Shown: in pieces, positions 18,159 through 28,909 of the stretch
Layout of the letters: each line of letters opens with the position of its first letter
Position numbering within the stretch: the stretch's first letter is position 1
Assembly (NCBI RefSeq): GCF_001544795.2
Contig: NZ_FCOI02000007.1
Coordinates: forward strand, 62,001 to 126,000
Length of the DNA stretch: 64,000 nt
Reading direction: 5' to 3'
Source: Caballeronia temeraria
GTDB lineage: Bacteria > Pseudomonadota > Gammaproteobacteria > Burkholderiales > Burkholderiaceae
The notes under the pieces: model-generated
The model's input: the letters and a program-made list of their open reading frames with translations, nothing else
What the model was told of the DNA's origin: nothing
Databases searched by the model: none
Made by a program: the position numbers and the translations under genes

Positions 18159-18926
18159 CTACGCACCCTGCTCCGGCGCGACACGCGTCCCGTTCTCGCG
18201 CGTGTAGCCTTGCGTCGCGAGCAGAAGGCGCCGCGTGTACTCGTGCGCGACGTCGTGCGAACGCACCGCATCGACGCCGAGTTGCTCGACGATCTCGCCA
18301 TTGCGCATCACCGCGACGCGCTGGCACAGAAAGCCGATGACCGCAAGATTGTGGCTCACGAGGATCATCGTCAGCTTGCGTTCGCGATGCAGCCGGCGCA
18401 GCAGGTTCAGAATCTCGGCCTGCACGGAAACGTCGAGCGCGGACGTCGGCTCGTCGAGCAGCAGCACGCGCGGCCCGACGATCAGCGCCCGCGCGATCGA
18501 TACGCGCTGGCGCTGTCCGCCCGACAACTGATGCGGATAGCGAAAGCGGAACGCCGGGCCGAGGCCGACTTCGGCGAGCGCATCGAGAATGCGCGCGTCT
18601 TCGTCGCCGATGCCGCTGATCGCGAGCGGCTCGCGCAAGGTCTTGTCGACGGTGAAGCGCGGATGAAGCGCGCCGTACGGGTCCTGAAACACCATCTGCA
18701 CGTCGCGCCGCTCGGGCCGATCGGGCCGCGCGGCGATGCGCAGACTGCCGCCCGCGAGCGGCGTCAGCCCGGCGAGCGCGCGCAACAGCGTGGATTTGCC
18801 GCTGCCCGATTCGCCGACGAGCCCGAACACTTCGCCCTCTTCCACGCGCAGGGAAACATCGCGCACGGCGTCGACGTGGCCGGTCTTCGTCTTGAAGCGT
18901 ATGAGCGCGCGCTCGATCTCGATCAT
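18159..18926 (-). CDS. ddpF: D-Ala-D-Ala / dipeptide ABC transporter ATPase (second ATPase)
   Basis: 255 residues, one ABC domain. Walker A is GESGSGKST, the signature is LSGGQRQRV and Walker B is VLLLDEPTSALD. The PY-like region VFQDPYGALHPRFTV is usual for the OppF/DppF class. It pairs with DdpD to power dipeptide import. Its start overlaps the ddpD stop by 4 bases. It is the last gene of the ddpXABCDF operon. The next gene starts 276 bases further on after an unremarkable gap with no clear terminator. Confidence 0.9.
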   Translation of the reverse strand: MIEIERALIRFKTKTGHVDAVRDVSLRVEEGEVFGLVGESGSGKSTLLRALAGLTPLAGGSLRIAARPDRPERRDVQMVFQDPYGALHPRFTVDKTLREPLAISGIGDEDARILDALAEVGLGPAFRFRYPHQLSGGQRQRVSIARALIVGPRVLLLDEPTSALDVSVQAEILNLLRRLHRERKLTMILVSHNLAVIGFLCQRVAVMRNGEIVEQLGVDAVRSHDVAHEYTRRLLLATQGYTRENGTRVAPEQGA

Positions 18927-19783
18927 CGCGCGATCCTTTCATCGAGCCACGACGGATCGCGGCGCAGTGTGGGCAATTCATCGGGCGGATTGTCGAGCGG
19001 CGGATTCGCTTCGAGCAGCCCGCGCGTGTACGGATGCGTCGCGTGGGCGAGATCGCGCGCCGCGCACGTCTCGATGACGCGCCCGCCGTACATCACCGCC
19101 ACGCGGTCGCAGAACGACATCACAAGCGGCAGATCGTGGCTGATGAACACGAGCCCGGTGTCGTGGCGCTCGATCATCTCGTCGAGCACGGCAAGCACCT
19201 GCATCGACACGAGAACGTCGAGCGCGCTCGTGGGTTCGTCGGCGATCAGAAGACGCGGACCGGCCGATACCATCATCGCGATCATCACGCGCTGGCCCAT
19301 GCCGCCGGACAATTCGTGCGGATATGCATCGGCGACGCGCTGCGGATCGCGGATATGCACGGCTTCCAGCGCCGCGACAATGCGCTCGCGCAGCACGCGC
19401 CGGCTCTCTTTCACGCCCTGCCGCACGAAGGTTTCGCGCATCTGCTGCGCGACGGTCATCACCGGATTGAGCGAGTATTTCGGGTCTTGCAGGATCATGC
19501 TCATGCGCGTGCCGCACAGGCGGCGGCGCTCTTTCGGACGCATCGCGAGCAAGTCCTGTCCTTCGAAGCGCAGCGACTTCGCGGACCATTTCGCCTCGGG
19601 CGGCAGGAGTCCGAGCAGCGCGCGCCCCGTCAGCGACTTGCCCGATCCCGATTCACCGACAATGCCGAGCCGCTCGCCACGCCGTACCGTCAGCGATACG
19701 CCGCGCACGGCGGGCATGAGCGCGCCGTCGTGGCCGGCGAACGCCACTTCGAGGCCGTCGATTTCCGCTAATGCGTCGGACAT
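18923..19783 (-). CDS. ddpD: D-Ala-D-Ala / dipeptide ABC transporter ATPase (first ATPase)
   Basis: 286 residues. Walker A GESGSGKS, signature LSGGMGQRV and Walker B LLIADEPTSALDV are present, with the OppD-type C-terminal segment HPYTRGLLEANPP. The ATG at 19783 was chosen over the one four codons upstream because GGAGG sits 5 bases before it. It begins one base after the ddpC stop. With DdpF it forms the ATPase pair of the peptide importer on the cytoplasmic side. Confidence 0.9.
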   Translation of the reverse strand: MSDALAEIDGLEVAFAGHDGALMPAVRGVSLTVRRGERLGIVGESGSGKSLTGRALLGLLPPEAKWSAKSLRFEGQDLLAMRPKERRRLCGTRMSMILQDPKYSLNPVMTVAQQMRETFVRQGVKESRRVLRERIVAALEAVHIRDPQRVADAYPHELSGGMGQRVMIAMMVSAGPRLLIADEPTSALDVLVSMQVLAVLDEMIERHDTGLVFISHDLPLVMSFCDRVAVMYGGRVIETCAARDLAHATHPYTRGLLEANPPLDNPPDELPTLRRDPSWLDERIAR

Positions 19784-19784
19784 G

Positions 19785-20696
19785 TCAGCCTCCATGACGC
19801 GGATCGAAGACGTCGCGCAGACCGTCGCCGAGCAGGTTGAAGGCGAGGCTCACCGCGAGGATTGCGAGGCCGGGAATCGTCGCGACCCACCAGGCGTCGA
19901 GCAGCACGTTGCGGCCCGCCGCGACCATGTAGCCCCATTCCGGGCTCGGCGGCTGCGCGCCCAGTCCGAGAAAACCGAGACCCGCGACGGCGAGAATGAT
20001 GCCCGCCATGTCGAGCGTCGCGCGCACGATCACCGACGACGAGCACAGCGGCACAATATAGCGCAGCAGAATGCGCAGATGCGATGCGCCTTGCAGACGC
20101 GCCGCGTGGATGTAGTCCGCCTGCGCGAGCCGCAGCGACTCCGCGCGCGCGAGCCGCGCATACGGCGGCCACGCGGTGATGGACAGCGCAATCACCGCGT
20201 TGAGCACGCCCGGCCCGAGCGCCGCGGCGAACGCGAGCGCGAGCACGATCTTGGGAAACGCGAGCGCGACATCGGTGACGCGCATCAACACCGTATCGAC
20301 GATACCGCCGCAATACCCCGCCACCGTGCCGATCAGCAGTCCGGCCGGCACGACGAGCACGACGACGAGCATCGCGATCGCCAGCGTGAGACGCGAGCCG
20401 TGCACGAGCCGCGAGAGGATGTCGCGGCCGAGCTGATCGGTGCCGAACCAGTGCGCCGCGCCCGGCGGCGTGAGGCGTTCCGCGAGCACTTGCTGCAACG
20501 GATCCTGCGTGACGAGCATCGGCCCGATCGCGGCGACGACGATCAGCAGCAGCAGAATCGCGAGCCCGAGCATGCTCAACGGATTCGACGAGAATTGCCG
20601 CCAGCGCCGATACGCGCGTCCGAGCGCGGCCTGGCGCGGCGACGCCGGCGTATCGGTTAGCAGCCACGCGCGCGGGCCCGTTCGCGCCGGTTTCAT
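19785..20696 (-). CDS. ddpC: D-Ala-D-Ala / dipeptide ABC transporter permease (DppC type)
   Basis: About 303 residues with six membrane segments. It has the DppC family landmarks: an N-terminal NPLSMLGLAILLLL helix, HWFGTDQLGRDILSRL in the periplasmic loop, and the EAA-like cytoplasmic loop ending in LGLGAQPPSPEWGYM. The start is uncertain: ATG 20696 has GGAGG 11 bases upstream, while ATG 20714 lies next to the ddpB stop (TGACATG) without a ribosome binding site. Third transporter gene of the ddp operon. Confidence 0.9.
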   Translation of the reverse strand: MKPARTGPRAWLLTDTPASPRQAALGRAYRRWRQFSSNPLSMLGLAILLLLIVVAAIGPMLVTQDPLQQVLAERLTPPGAAHWFGTDQLGRDILSRLVHGSRLTLAIAMLVVVLVVPAGLLIGTVAGYCGGIVDTVLMRVTDVALAFPKIVLALAFAAALGPGVLNAVIALSITAWPPYARLARAESLRLAQADYIHAARLQGASHLRILLRYIVPLCSSSVIVRATLDMAGIILAVAGLGFLGLGAQPPSPEWGYMVAAGRNVLLDAWWVATIPGLAILAVSLAFNLLGDGLRDVFDPRHGG

Positions 20697-20715
20697 GTAC
20701 GCAGAGTCCTCCATG

Positions 20716-21765
20716 TCAGCGCGCGCGTGGATCGAACACGCGATACAGCGCATCGGTCAAGAGATTGAGCGCGATAAACGTCGCGCCGATCACGAGCGTG
20801 CTGCCGAGCACGGCGTTCATGTCGGCGTTGAGCAGCGCGCCCGTCAGATACGAGCCGATGCCCGGCCACGCGAACACGATCTCCGTCAGCACCGAGCCTT
20901 CGAGCAGATAGCTGTACGCGAGTGCGATCACGGTCAGCAGCGGCACCGCGATATTGCCAAACGCATGCCGCCAGATCACGCGCCGCTCGGGCAGGCCTTT
21001 GGCGCGCGCGGTCGTCACGTATTCCTGGCTCAGTTGCTCGAGCATGAACGAACGCGTCATGCGCGACAGATACGCAATCGAATAGAACGCGAGCACGGCC
21101 GCCGGCAGCGCGATATGCGAGAACGCGTTTTTGAAGACATCCCATTCGCCGGCGATGAGCGAATCGATCAGCAGGCTTCCGGTGCGTGTATCGACCATGC
21201 CGTCGTAGACCGGATCGATGCGCCCCGGCCCCGACACCCAATGCAGCCGCGCATAGAAGAGCAGCAGGCCCATCAGCGCGAGCCAGAACACCGGCACCGA
21301 ACTGCCTGCGAGCCCGATCACGCGCGCGACATGATCGACGATGCGGTTGTGCTTCACCGCCGCCGCGACGCCGAGCGGCACGCCAATCGCAATGCCGATG
21401 AACGTCGAGAGCGTCGCGAGTTCGAGCGTCGCGGGAAAGACGCGTTTGATGTCGTCGATGACCGGATTCGCGGTCAAAAGCGACACGCCGAGATGGCCGT
21501 GCAGCACGTCGCGCGCATAGATCAAAAATTGCTCGATGAGCGGCTTGTCCAGCCCGAGTTGCAGGCGCGCGGCCGCATAGGCAGCGGCGGACGCGCGGTC
21601 GCCGAGAATCGCGAGCACCGGGTCGATCGGAATCTTGCGGCCGATGAAAAACGTGATCGCGAGCAGGCCCGTGAACGTGATGACGAGCATCGCGATCCAG
21701 CGCGCGAGCGCCAGCGCGATGCGTACGCCGCCGCGCCGCGAATCGATGAGCGTGACCGTGCTCAC
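20716..21765 (-). CDS. ddpB: D-Ala-D-Ala / dipeptide ABC transporter permease (DppB type)
   Basis: 349 residues, about six membrane segments. It matches DppB permeases: an N-terminal helix leading to DPVLAILGDRAS, then LGLDKPLIEQFLIY, ASVK-like helices, and the EAA loop EYVTTARAKGLPERRVIWRH. The GTG start at 21765 overlaps the TGA of ddpA (GTGA), so translation is coupled. It pairs with DdpC to make the membrane channel. Confidence 0.9.
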   Translation of the reverse strand: MSTVTLIDSRRGGVRIALALARWIAMLVITFTGLLAITFFIGRKIPIDPVLAILGDRASAAAYAAARLQLGLDKPLIEQFLIYARDVLHGHLGVSLLTANPVIDDIKRVFPATLELATLSTFIGIAIGVPLGVAAAVKHNRIVDHVARVIGLAGSSVPVFWLALMGLLLFYARLHWVSGPGRIDPVYDGMVDTRTGSLLIDSLIAGEWDVFKNAFSHIALPAAVLAFYSIAYLSRMTRSFMLEQLSQEYVTTARAKGLPERRVIWRHAFGNIAVPLLTVIALAYSYLLEGSVLTEIVFAWPGIGSYLTGALLNADMNAVLGSTLVIGATFIALNLLTDALYRVFDPRAR

Positions 21766-23354
21766 TGCTTCTTGATGTTCCGATACGACACGAGATCGTT
21801 GATCGGCCCGACTTCGAGACCGGTCACGCCGGGCCGCGCCGCCACCTGCGACACCTTCTGGAACATGATCACGAACGGCGACTTCGCGAGCACTTCACGC
21901 TGCATCTTTTCGTACATCTGCGCGCGTTTCTTCGTGTCGCTTTCGGCGAGCGCGGCGTTCGTTTCCTTGGTCAGTTGCGGAATGTCCCACGCGTTGCGCC
22001 ACGCGAGCATCTTGTAGCTCGACGCATCCGAGTTGTCCGGATTCCACACGAAGCCCTGCGCGTTGCTGTGCGGATCGATGTAATCCGCCGACCACTCGCC
22101 GATATAAATGTCGTGCGCCCGCGCGCGATATCGCCCGAGCGTCTGCTTGTTGTCGCTCGGCACGAGTTGCACCTTGATGTTCGCGAGCGCGAGATTCGCC
22201 TGCACGGCCTGCGCGATCTCGCTATACGGATAGTCGTTGCGCACGTCCATCTTCACCGTGAAGCCGTTCGCGAGTCCCGCTTTAGCGAGCAGTGCCTTCG
22301 CCTTCGCGACATCCTGGTGATACGGATTGTCGTTCAGCGCGCCGAGAAAGCCTTCGGGCAGGAACGTTTCGTGGACCTTGTAGGTCGTGCGGATCACGTT
22401 CTTCTGAATGCCCTGATAGTCGATGAGCCACTTCATCGCTTCCCAGACTTCCGGCTTCGCGAGATTCGGATTCTTGTTGTTGAGGCCGAGATACATGAGC
22501 GTCGCCTGCGGCACGGCCGTCGCCTTGATGACGCCGGATTTCGAGAGCGTATCGAGGTCGTCGGGCGAGAGATCGCGCGCGACGTCGATGTCGCCGTTCT
22601 GGATCATCAGACGCTGGCTCGCCGCTTCGGTCACATGGCGCAGCACGATGCGCTTCATCGCGAGCGGAATGCGATAGCCTTCGAAACGCTGCAACACGAT
22701 GCTGTCGTTGGCGGTCCACTTCACGAGCTTGTACGCGCCCGAACCGGCTTCGTTGGTCTTGAGCCACTCGTTGCCGTGATCGTTGCCCTTCGCGTGCGAC
22801 TCGACGAGCTTGCGATCCACCACCGACGCCGGCCACGAACCGAGCACGTTGAGCACGAAAGTCGGTGCGTAACGCTGGTCGGTCGTGACGGAGACGGTCG
22901 TGTCATCGATTTTCTTGACGTTCTGCAACGCGTTCGCCTTCGTCAGCCCGATGCCCGCGAGCACCGCCGCCGCGCCTTTATCGAGCAGCGCGGTGCGCTG
23001 GATCGACCAGGCGACGTCATCGGCGCTGAGTGCGTTGCCCGAGTGGAACTTGAGTCCCGGGCGAATCTTGAAGGTGAACGTGAGGCCATCCTGACTCACG
23101 GTCCACGACTCGGCGACATCGCCATTGAATTTCGACGGGTCTTTCAGATCGACGCGCACCAGACGGTCGTATGTGTTCGCGACGTATTCCTCCGGCACCA
23201 GCTCGTAGATTTCGCCGGGATCGAGCGAGGTGAATTCATCGAGCAATGTGGCCATGACGAACATGTCTTTCGGCGTAGCGGCCTGCGCGTTCTGCACGCC
23301 TGTAAATGCCGTCAACGCCGCTGCGAGCATGACCGCTGCCAATGCTTTTTTCAT
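21762..23354 (-). CDS. ddpA: Periplasmic D-Ala-D-Ala / dipeptide-binding protein
   Basis: 530 residues of solute-binding protein family 5. The N-terminus MKKALAAVMLAAALTAFTG followed by ...AQA is a clear Sec signal peptide with cleavage near residue 25. The mature part has the family core: SLDPGEIYELVPEEYVANTY, RPGLKFHSGNALSADDVAWS and VRNDYPYSEIAQ. The frame is open far upstream, but ATG 23354 has AAGGA before it and the signal peptide starts there. It lies 26 bases after ddpX. Specificity for D-Ala-D-Ala is inferred from the operon order, which equals that of E. coli ddp. Confidence 0.9.
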   Translation of the reverse strand: MKKALAAVMLAAALTAFTGVQNAQAATPKDMFVMATLLDEFTSLDPGEIYELVPEEYVANTYDRLVRVDLKDPSKFNGDVAESWTVSQDGLTFTFKIRPGLKFHSGNALSADDVAWSIQRTALLDKGAAAVLAGIGLTKANALQNVKKIDDTTVSVTTDQRYAPTFVLNVLGSWPASVVDRKLVESHAKGNDHGNEWLKTNEAGSGAYKLVKWTANDSIVLQRFEGYRIPLAMKRIVLRHVTEAASQRLMIQNGDIDVARDLSPDDLDTLSKSGVIKATAVPQATLMYLGLNNKNPNLAKPEVWEAMKWLIDYQGIQKNVIRTTYKVHETFLPEGFLGALNDNPYHQDVAKAKALLAKAGLANGFTVKMDVRNDYPYSEIAQAVQANLALANIKVQLVPSDNKQTLGRYRARAHDIYIGEWSADYIDPHSNAQGFVWNPDNSDASSYKMLAWRNAWDIPQLTKETNAALAESDTKKRAQMYEKMQREVLAKSPFVIMFQKVSQVAARPGVTGLEVGPINDLVSYRNIKKQ

Positions 23355-23380
23355 GTGTTGCCGTCCTTTGGATGTCGCGA

Positions 23381-23944
23381 TTACATCAGCCGCAGCGGGC
23401 CGCTTTCTTCGTTGTCGATCAGAGCAAGTTCGCGCGAACCTGGCAATTCGTAATGCCACCACTCGCTTTTTATGTGCGTGAAGCCCGCGCCCTGCATCAC
23501 GCCGAGCAGGAGCGTCCGGTTGCGTTGCACGTGCTCCGGCAAGCGGAAGTGAAAGTGCTCGGATTCGACGACCATCGCATCGAAACCGGTGCCCATGTCG
23601 AGCTCGTTGCCGTCGCGATCGACGAGTGTCAGGTCCACCGCCGTGCCGCGGCTGTGGTTCGAGCCGCGCCCGAGTTCGGCGATGAAAGTCGGATCGGGCA
23701 GAAAGTCCCACAGCACTTTTTGCGCTTGCGGCGGGCGATAGGCGTCGAAAATCCTGAGCGTCATGCCGATGCTGCGCGCGATATCGACGGCTTTGCGCAG
23801 CGCGGCTTCGGCAGGCTCCAGCAGCAGGCAGTGCTGAGCCTTGTAGATGGGTTTGCCGGTGAAATTGCGATCGGTCGCGTAGACGAGATCGATCTGGACG
23901 TGATGGGTTTCAGGCGTGATGTGCAGCAGGCGGGATCGGGTCAT
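23381..23944 (-). CDS. ddpX: D-alanyl-D-alanine dipeptidase (VanX/DdpX family)
   Basis: 187 residues. The VanX-type zinc site is complete: SNHSRGTAVD supplies His97 and Asp104, and EWWHYE supplies catalytic Glu161 and zinc ligand His164. An active-site Arg is in FDAYRPP. It cleaves imported D-Ala-D-Ala to D-alanine in the cytoplasm for use as carbon and nitrogen. It heads the operon ddpX-A-B-C-D-F, the same order as E. coli. The ATG at 23944 was preferred to a start 11 codons upstream. A VanX role in glycopeptide resistance is not supported because no vanH or vanA genes are present. Confidence 0.94.
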   Translation of the reverse strand: MTRSRLLHITPETHHVQIDLVYATDRNFTGKPIYKAQHCLLLEPAEAALRKAVDIARSIGMTLRIFDAYRPPQAQKVLWDFLPDPTFIAELGRGSNHSRGTAVDLTLVDRDGNELDMGTGFDAMVVESEHFHFRLPEHVQRNRTLLLGVMQGAGFTHIKSEWWHYELPGSRELALIDNEESGPLRLM

Positions 23945-24035
23945 GTAAGCGCTTCGTCTCGATTCTTTCCGATACACGCACCTTAACGCGTTAGAAAAAT
24001 CCGCGAAACCCTTTATTTCGGGTGGTTCTTGCGAT

Positions 24036-24611
24036 TCACGGCACGAGCGGCCAGCGCGCGAGCACTTCGTATCGCGATTGGCCGAGCAAGCTGCGCACGA
24101 GCGCGAACTCGCGCGCGGTCCAGGCGATGGGTTCGACTTGCTGACGCGGGACGCGATGCTCGTCGTAGAGCAAGGTCACGTGCGGGATGAAATGGGGATG
24201 GCGTTTGAGCGGGATGCTGGCGGATTCGAGCGCGGCGCCGAGCGCGTGTTCGAGCGCGTCGAGCGGTCCGGTGACGTCGCCCAAAAGTACCAGCGGATGT
24301 TTCGCCCGACGGCCCGAAAAGCTTTCGATACGGTCGAGCGTCACTTCGACGGGCGGCAAGGCGATCCGGGACGCCGCGGCGCATGCTTGAGCGGCGATAT
24401 CGGCGGGAACGCCTGCGAAGGCGCCGAGATAATGCAGGGTGACGTGAAGGCGATCGGCGGGACTCGCCCGCGCCTTCAACTTGTGCTCGATGCGCAGCCG
24501 CGCCGCCAGATCAGCGATGCGCGCCGCGGCGGCTGCGTCGGGATACAACGCGAAGAAAAGCGAGTCGGTGACACGCGCGCTTCGTTCGCGATCGGGCGCG
24601 GCATCACTCAT
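24036..24611 (-). CDS. thpR: RNA 2',3'-cyclic phosphodiesterase (2H family)
   Basis: 191 residues. The two HxT motifs of the 2H phosphoesterase fold are HVTLHYLG (from residue 56) and HVTLLYDE near the C-terminal third. The family, formerly called 2'-5' RNA ligase, opens 2',3'-cyclic phosphate ends of RNA. The first 14 or so residues before DSLFFALYP are poorly conserved. It follows guaA by 35 bases on the same strand and may be co-transcribed. Confidence 0.9.
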   Translation of the reverse strand: MSDAAPDRERSARVTDSLFFALYPDAAAAARIADLAARLRIEHKLKARASPADRLHVTLHYLGAFAGVPADIAAQACAAASRIALPPVEVTLDRIESFSGRRAKHPLVLLGDVTGPLDALEHALGAALESASIPLKRHPHFIPHVTLLYDEHRVPRQQVEPIAWTAREFALVRSLLGQSRYEVLARWPLVP

Positions 24612-24646
24612 GCGCCCGGCTCGCGTTCAACGTGAAGCGACGCTTC

Positions 24647-26230
24647 TCACTCCCACTCGATCGTCGCAGGCGGCTTGCCCGAGATGTCATACACCACCCG
24701 ATTGATGCCGCGCACCTCGTTGATGATGCGATTGCTCACATGCCCGAGCAGATCATGCGGCAGATGCGCCCAGTGCGCGGTCATGAAGTCGAGCGTCTGC
24801 ACGGCGCGCAGTGCGACGACGTATTCATAGGTACGCCCATCGCCCATCACGCCGACGCTCTTCACCGGCAAAAACACCGCGAACGCCTGGCTAGTCAGGT
24901 CGTACCACGACTTGCCCGTTTCCTTGTCGATGGTGTTGCGCAGCGTCTCGATGAAAATCGCATCGGCGCGACGCAGCAGATCCGCGAATTCGCGCTTCAC
25001 TTCGCCGAGAATCCGCACGCCGAGACCCGGACCGGGAAACGGATGGCGATACACCATCGCGGGCGGCAAACCGAGCTTCACGCCGAGTTCGCGCACTTCG
25101 TCCTTGAACAACTCGCGCAGCGGCTCGAGCAGCTTGAGATTCAGCGTCTCCGGCAACCCGCCGACGTTGTGATGGCTCTTGATCGTGTGGGCGCCCTTCT
25201 TGCCCTTGCCCGCCGATTCGATCACGTCCGGATAGATCGTGCCCTGCGCGAGCCATTTCGCGTCGGTGAGCTTGTCCGATTCCTTGTGGAACACTTCGAC
25301 GAACTCCGCGCCGATGATCTTGCGCTTCGCCTCCGGATCGGTCACGCCGGCGAGCTTATGCAGGAATTCTTCGCTTGCATCGACGTGAATCACCTTCACG
25401 CCCAGATGATCCGCGAACGTCGACATCACCTGCTCCGCCTCGTTCTGACGCAGCAAGCCATGATCGACGAATACGCACGTCAGCTGATCGCCGATCGCGC
25501 GATGCAAGAGCGCCGCCGCCACCGACGAATCCACGCCGCCCGACAAGCCGAGAATGACGTGCTCGTTGCCGACCTGCGCGCGGATCTTCTCCACGGCTTC
25601 GTCGATGTAATGGCCCATCTCCCAGTCCGCCTTCGCGCCGCACAGCTCCAGCACGAAGCGCTCGAGCATCGCGCGGCCCTGCACCGTGTGCGTGACTTCC
25701 GGGTGCCATTGCAGGCCGTAGAAGCGGCGGTCGTCGTCGGCCATTGCGGCGATCGGGCACGACGGCGTCGAGGCCATCAGCTTGAAACCCGCGGGCAGGT
25801 CGACAACCTTGTCGCCGTGGCTCATCCACACCTTGAGCATCGACTCGCCCTTCTCGCTGGCGAAGTCCTGGATGCCTTCCAGAAAGCCCGTGTGATTCAG
25901 CGCCTGCACTTCCGCATAGCCGAATTCGCGCACGTTGCCGAGTTCGACCTTGCCGCCGAGCTGGTCGGCCATCGTCTGCATGCCGTAGCAGATGCCGAGC
26001 ACCGGCACGCCGAGATCGAAGACGATCTGCGGGGCGCGCGGCGATTTTGCCTCGGTGACCGAGTTGGGGCCGCCCGACAGAATGATGCCCTTCGGCGCGA
26101 ATTCGCGGATGAACGTCTCGTCGACGTCGTACGGATGGATCTCCGAGTAGACGTGCGATTCGCGGATGCGCCGGGCGATCAGTTGTGTGACTTGGGAGCC
26201 GAAATCGAGAATCAGGATTTTGTCGTGCAT
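24647..26230 (-). CDS. guaA: GMP synthase (glutamine-hydrolysing)
   Basis: 527 residues, normal length. The N-terminal class I glutamine amidotransferase domain has the nucleophile in GICYGMQ (Cys81) and [10 protein letters not shown]. The ATP pyrophosphatase domain has the P-loop [15 protein letters not shown]. The C-terminal dimerisation domain ends with the standard PPATIEWE. It makes GMP from XMP. The ATG at 26230 was preferred to one four codons upstream because [13 protein letters not shown] is the usual N-terminus. It is separated from guaB by an unrelated membrane protein gene. Confidence 0.97.
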   Translation of the reverse strand: MHDKILILDFGSQVTQLIARRIRESHVYSEIHPYDVDETFIREFAPKGIILSGGPNSVTEAKSPRAPQIVFDLGVPVLGICYGMQTMADQLGGKVELGNVREFGYAEVQALNHTGFLEGIQDFASEKGESMLKVWMSHGDKVVDLPAGFKLMASTPSCPIAAMADDDRRFYGLQWHPEVTHTVQGRAMLERFVLELCGAKADWEMGHYIDEAVEKIRAQVGNEHVILGLSGGVDSSVAAALLHRAIGDQLTCVFVDHGLLRQNEAEQVMSTFADHLGVKVIHVDASEEFLHKLAGVTDPEAKRKIIGAEFVEVFHKESDKLTDAKWLAQGTIYPDVIESAGKGKKGAHTIKSHHNVGGLPETLNLKLLEPLRELFKDEVRELGVKLGLPPAMVYRHPFPGPGLGVRILGEVKREFADLLRRADAIFIETLRNTIDKETGKSWYDLTSQAFAVFLPVKSVGVMGDGRTYEYVVALRAVQTLDFMTAHWAHLPHDLLGHVSNRIINEVRGINRVVYDISGKPPATIEWE

Positions 26231-26396
26231 GGCTGCGGCCAAAGGCTAAGTGAACGAATGATGTCGGTGCGGCCGGAACGCGCTGTTGCGCCCCGTGCTG
26301 CCAATAAATCGACGGCCGGCGCTCCGGCCGACCGTGCTTGTCCTGCGTGTTTGCCGTGCTGCGCTTCGCGTGACTCGCGGCATGCGCTTCACGCCT

Positions 26397-27221
26397 TCAA
26401 TGAGGCGCGCCCGCGCCGGGCGCGAGCGGATCGACTCTCCGCCCCGTCGACGGATCGATCTCGCCGCTGATGACAGGCTCGATGCGCTTGCCGGTGACCG
26501 GATCGATCGCGCGTCCCGTCAACGGATCGAGCGTGCCGCCCGTGACGGGATCGACCGCGCCGTCCGGATGCGCGCGCACGGCGGCCGATGCGATCGGCGA
26601 CGCGGGATCGAGCGGACGTCCCGCTGAATCGATCGTGCGGCCCGAAATGGGATCGATGGCCGTGGCTTGCGGCGCGCGCGCCGCTGGACGCACGGCGGTA
26701 TCGATTGGTTCGGCGCGTGCGGAAGATGCCGTGGCGTTCACGCGATTTTCGTCGCGCGTTTGCGCCGCTTTCTTCTCCGCCCGCTGCGCCGATGCCGCGC
26801 CGGCCAGCGCCGCGCGCTCGCGCCGCCGCACCGCCGACGACAGCCGCACGCTGCCGAGACCGAGCACGAGCAGCACAGCGCCGACCACGGCCGCGCTGAT
26901 CTGCCCAAAGCCGTCGATCTGAGGCGTGTGCAGCCCGAGCAGCCAGACCAGCACCACGACGCCGGACAGCCACTGAACATGGCCCGAGACGCGCGCAGCG
27001 CGAGCCGTCAACGCGCCATCCACAGCCGCGTGAAACGCAAGCCACGAAAGTCCCATGAGCGCGATGCCGAGCAACTGCCCGGCGAACACCGGCTGCACGC
27101 GGATCGAATCCAGTTGCAGCGCGCCGTACAAGCCCGCCCACGGCGTCAGCAGAAACAGCAGACCGAACGCCAGAAAAATCAGGGCATTGATGACGAGCAC
27201 GACCCGCAGCAACGGTTTCAT
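26397..27221 (-). CDS. Unrecognised membrane protein with a C-terminal DP-x-(T/S)G repeat tail
   Basis: 274 residues. The first ~125 hold four hydrophobic segments (about residues 8-27, 46-64, 83-97 and 107-123). A basic, Ala/Arg-rich linker follows (about 130-185), then a tail (189-266) of short repeats: AIDPISGRTID, RPLDPASP, AVDPVTGGTLDPLTGRAIDP, VTGKRIEPV, GEIDPSTGRRVDPL. The tail is low in hydrophobic residues and is probably exposed in solution. I do not recognise the family and assign no function. The gene sits between guaB (15 bases downstream of its stop) and guaA, so it is probably co-transcribed with them. The start ATG at 27221 gives a short basic N-terminus before the first helix. 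Confidence 0.8.
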   Translation of the reverse strand: MKPLLRVVLVINALIFLAFGLLFLLTPWAGLYGALQLDSIRVQPVFAGQLLGIALMGLSWLAFHAAVDGALTARAARVSGHVQWLSGVVVLVWLLGLHTPQIDGFGQISAAVVGAVLLVLGLGSVRLSSAVRRRERAALAGAASAQRAEKKAAQTRDENRVNATASSARAEPIDTAVRPAARAPQATAIDPISGRTIDSAGRPLDPASPIASAAVRAHPDGAVDPVTGGTLDPLTGRAIDPVTGKRIEPVISGEIDPSTGRRVDPLAPGAGAPH

Positions 27222-27236
27222 GATCAGTCCGCTCGA

Positions 27237-28752
<1,516 letters not shown>

Positions 28753-28909
28753 TGCCCGAACAGCAGCTTAGGCCATTCGGCCGCAAATTCCGGACCGCTC
28801 GCGCCCGCCTGCCGGGCGTGCCGCCGGTTGCAGTTTTCGACAAGACGGGCGCCCGGGGCCGCATGCTACGCTTCGCGCCGTCAGTTGAAATTACAGCAGG
28901 AGACGGGCA

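Noticed and set aside
23355..23711. Upstream extension of ddpA
   Set aside because: It overlaps ddpX on the same strand in another frame, and the signal peptide starts at 23354.
23381..23944. VanX-type vancomycin resistance
   Set aside because: No vanH, vanA or vanRS genes are nearby, and the gene heads a ddp transport operon, so nutrient use is the better reading.
26313..26330. CGGCCGG-CGCT-CCGGCCG hairpin upstream of guaA as a terminator or riboswitch
   Set aside because: The stem is short, no T run follows, and no purine-aptamer features could be recognised.
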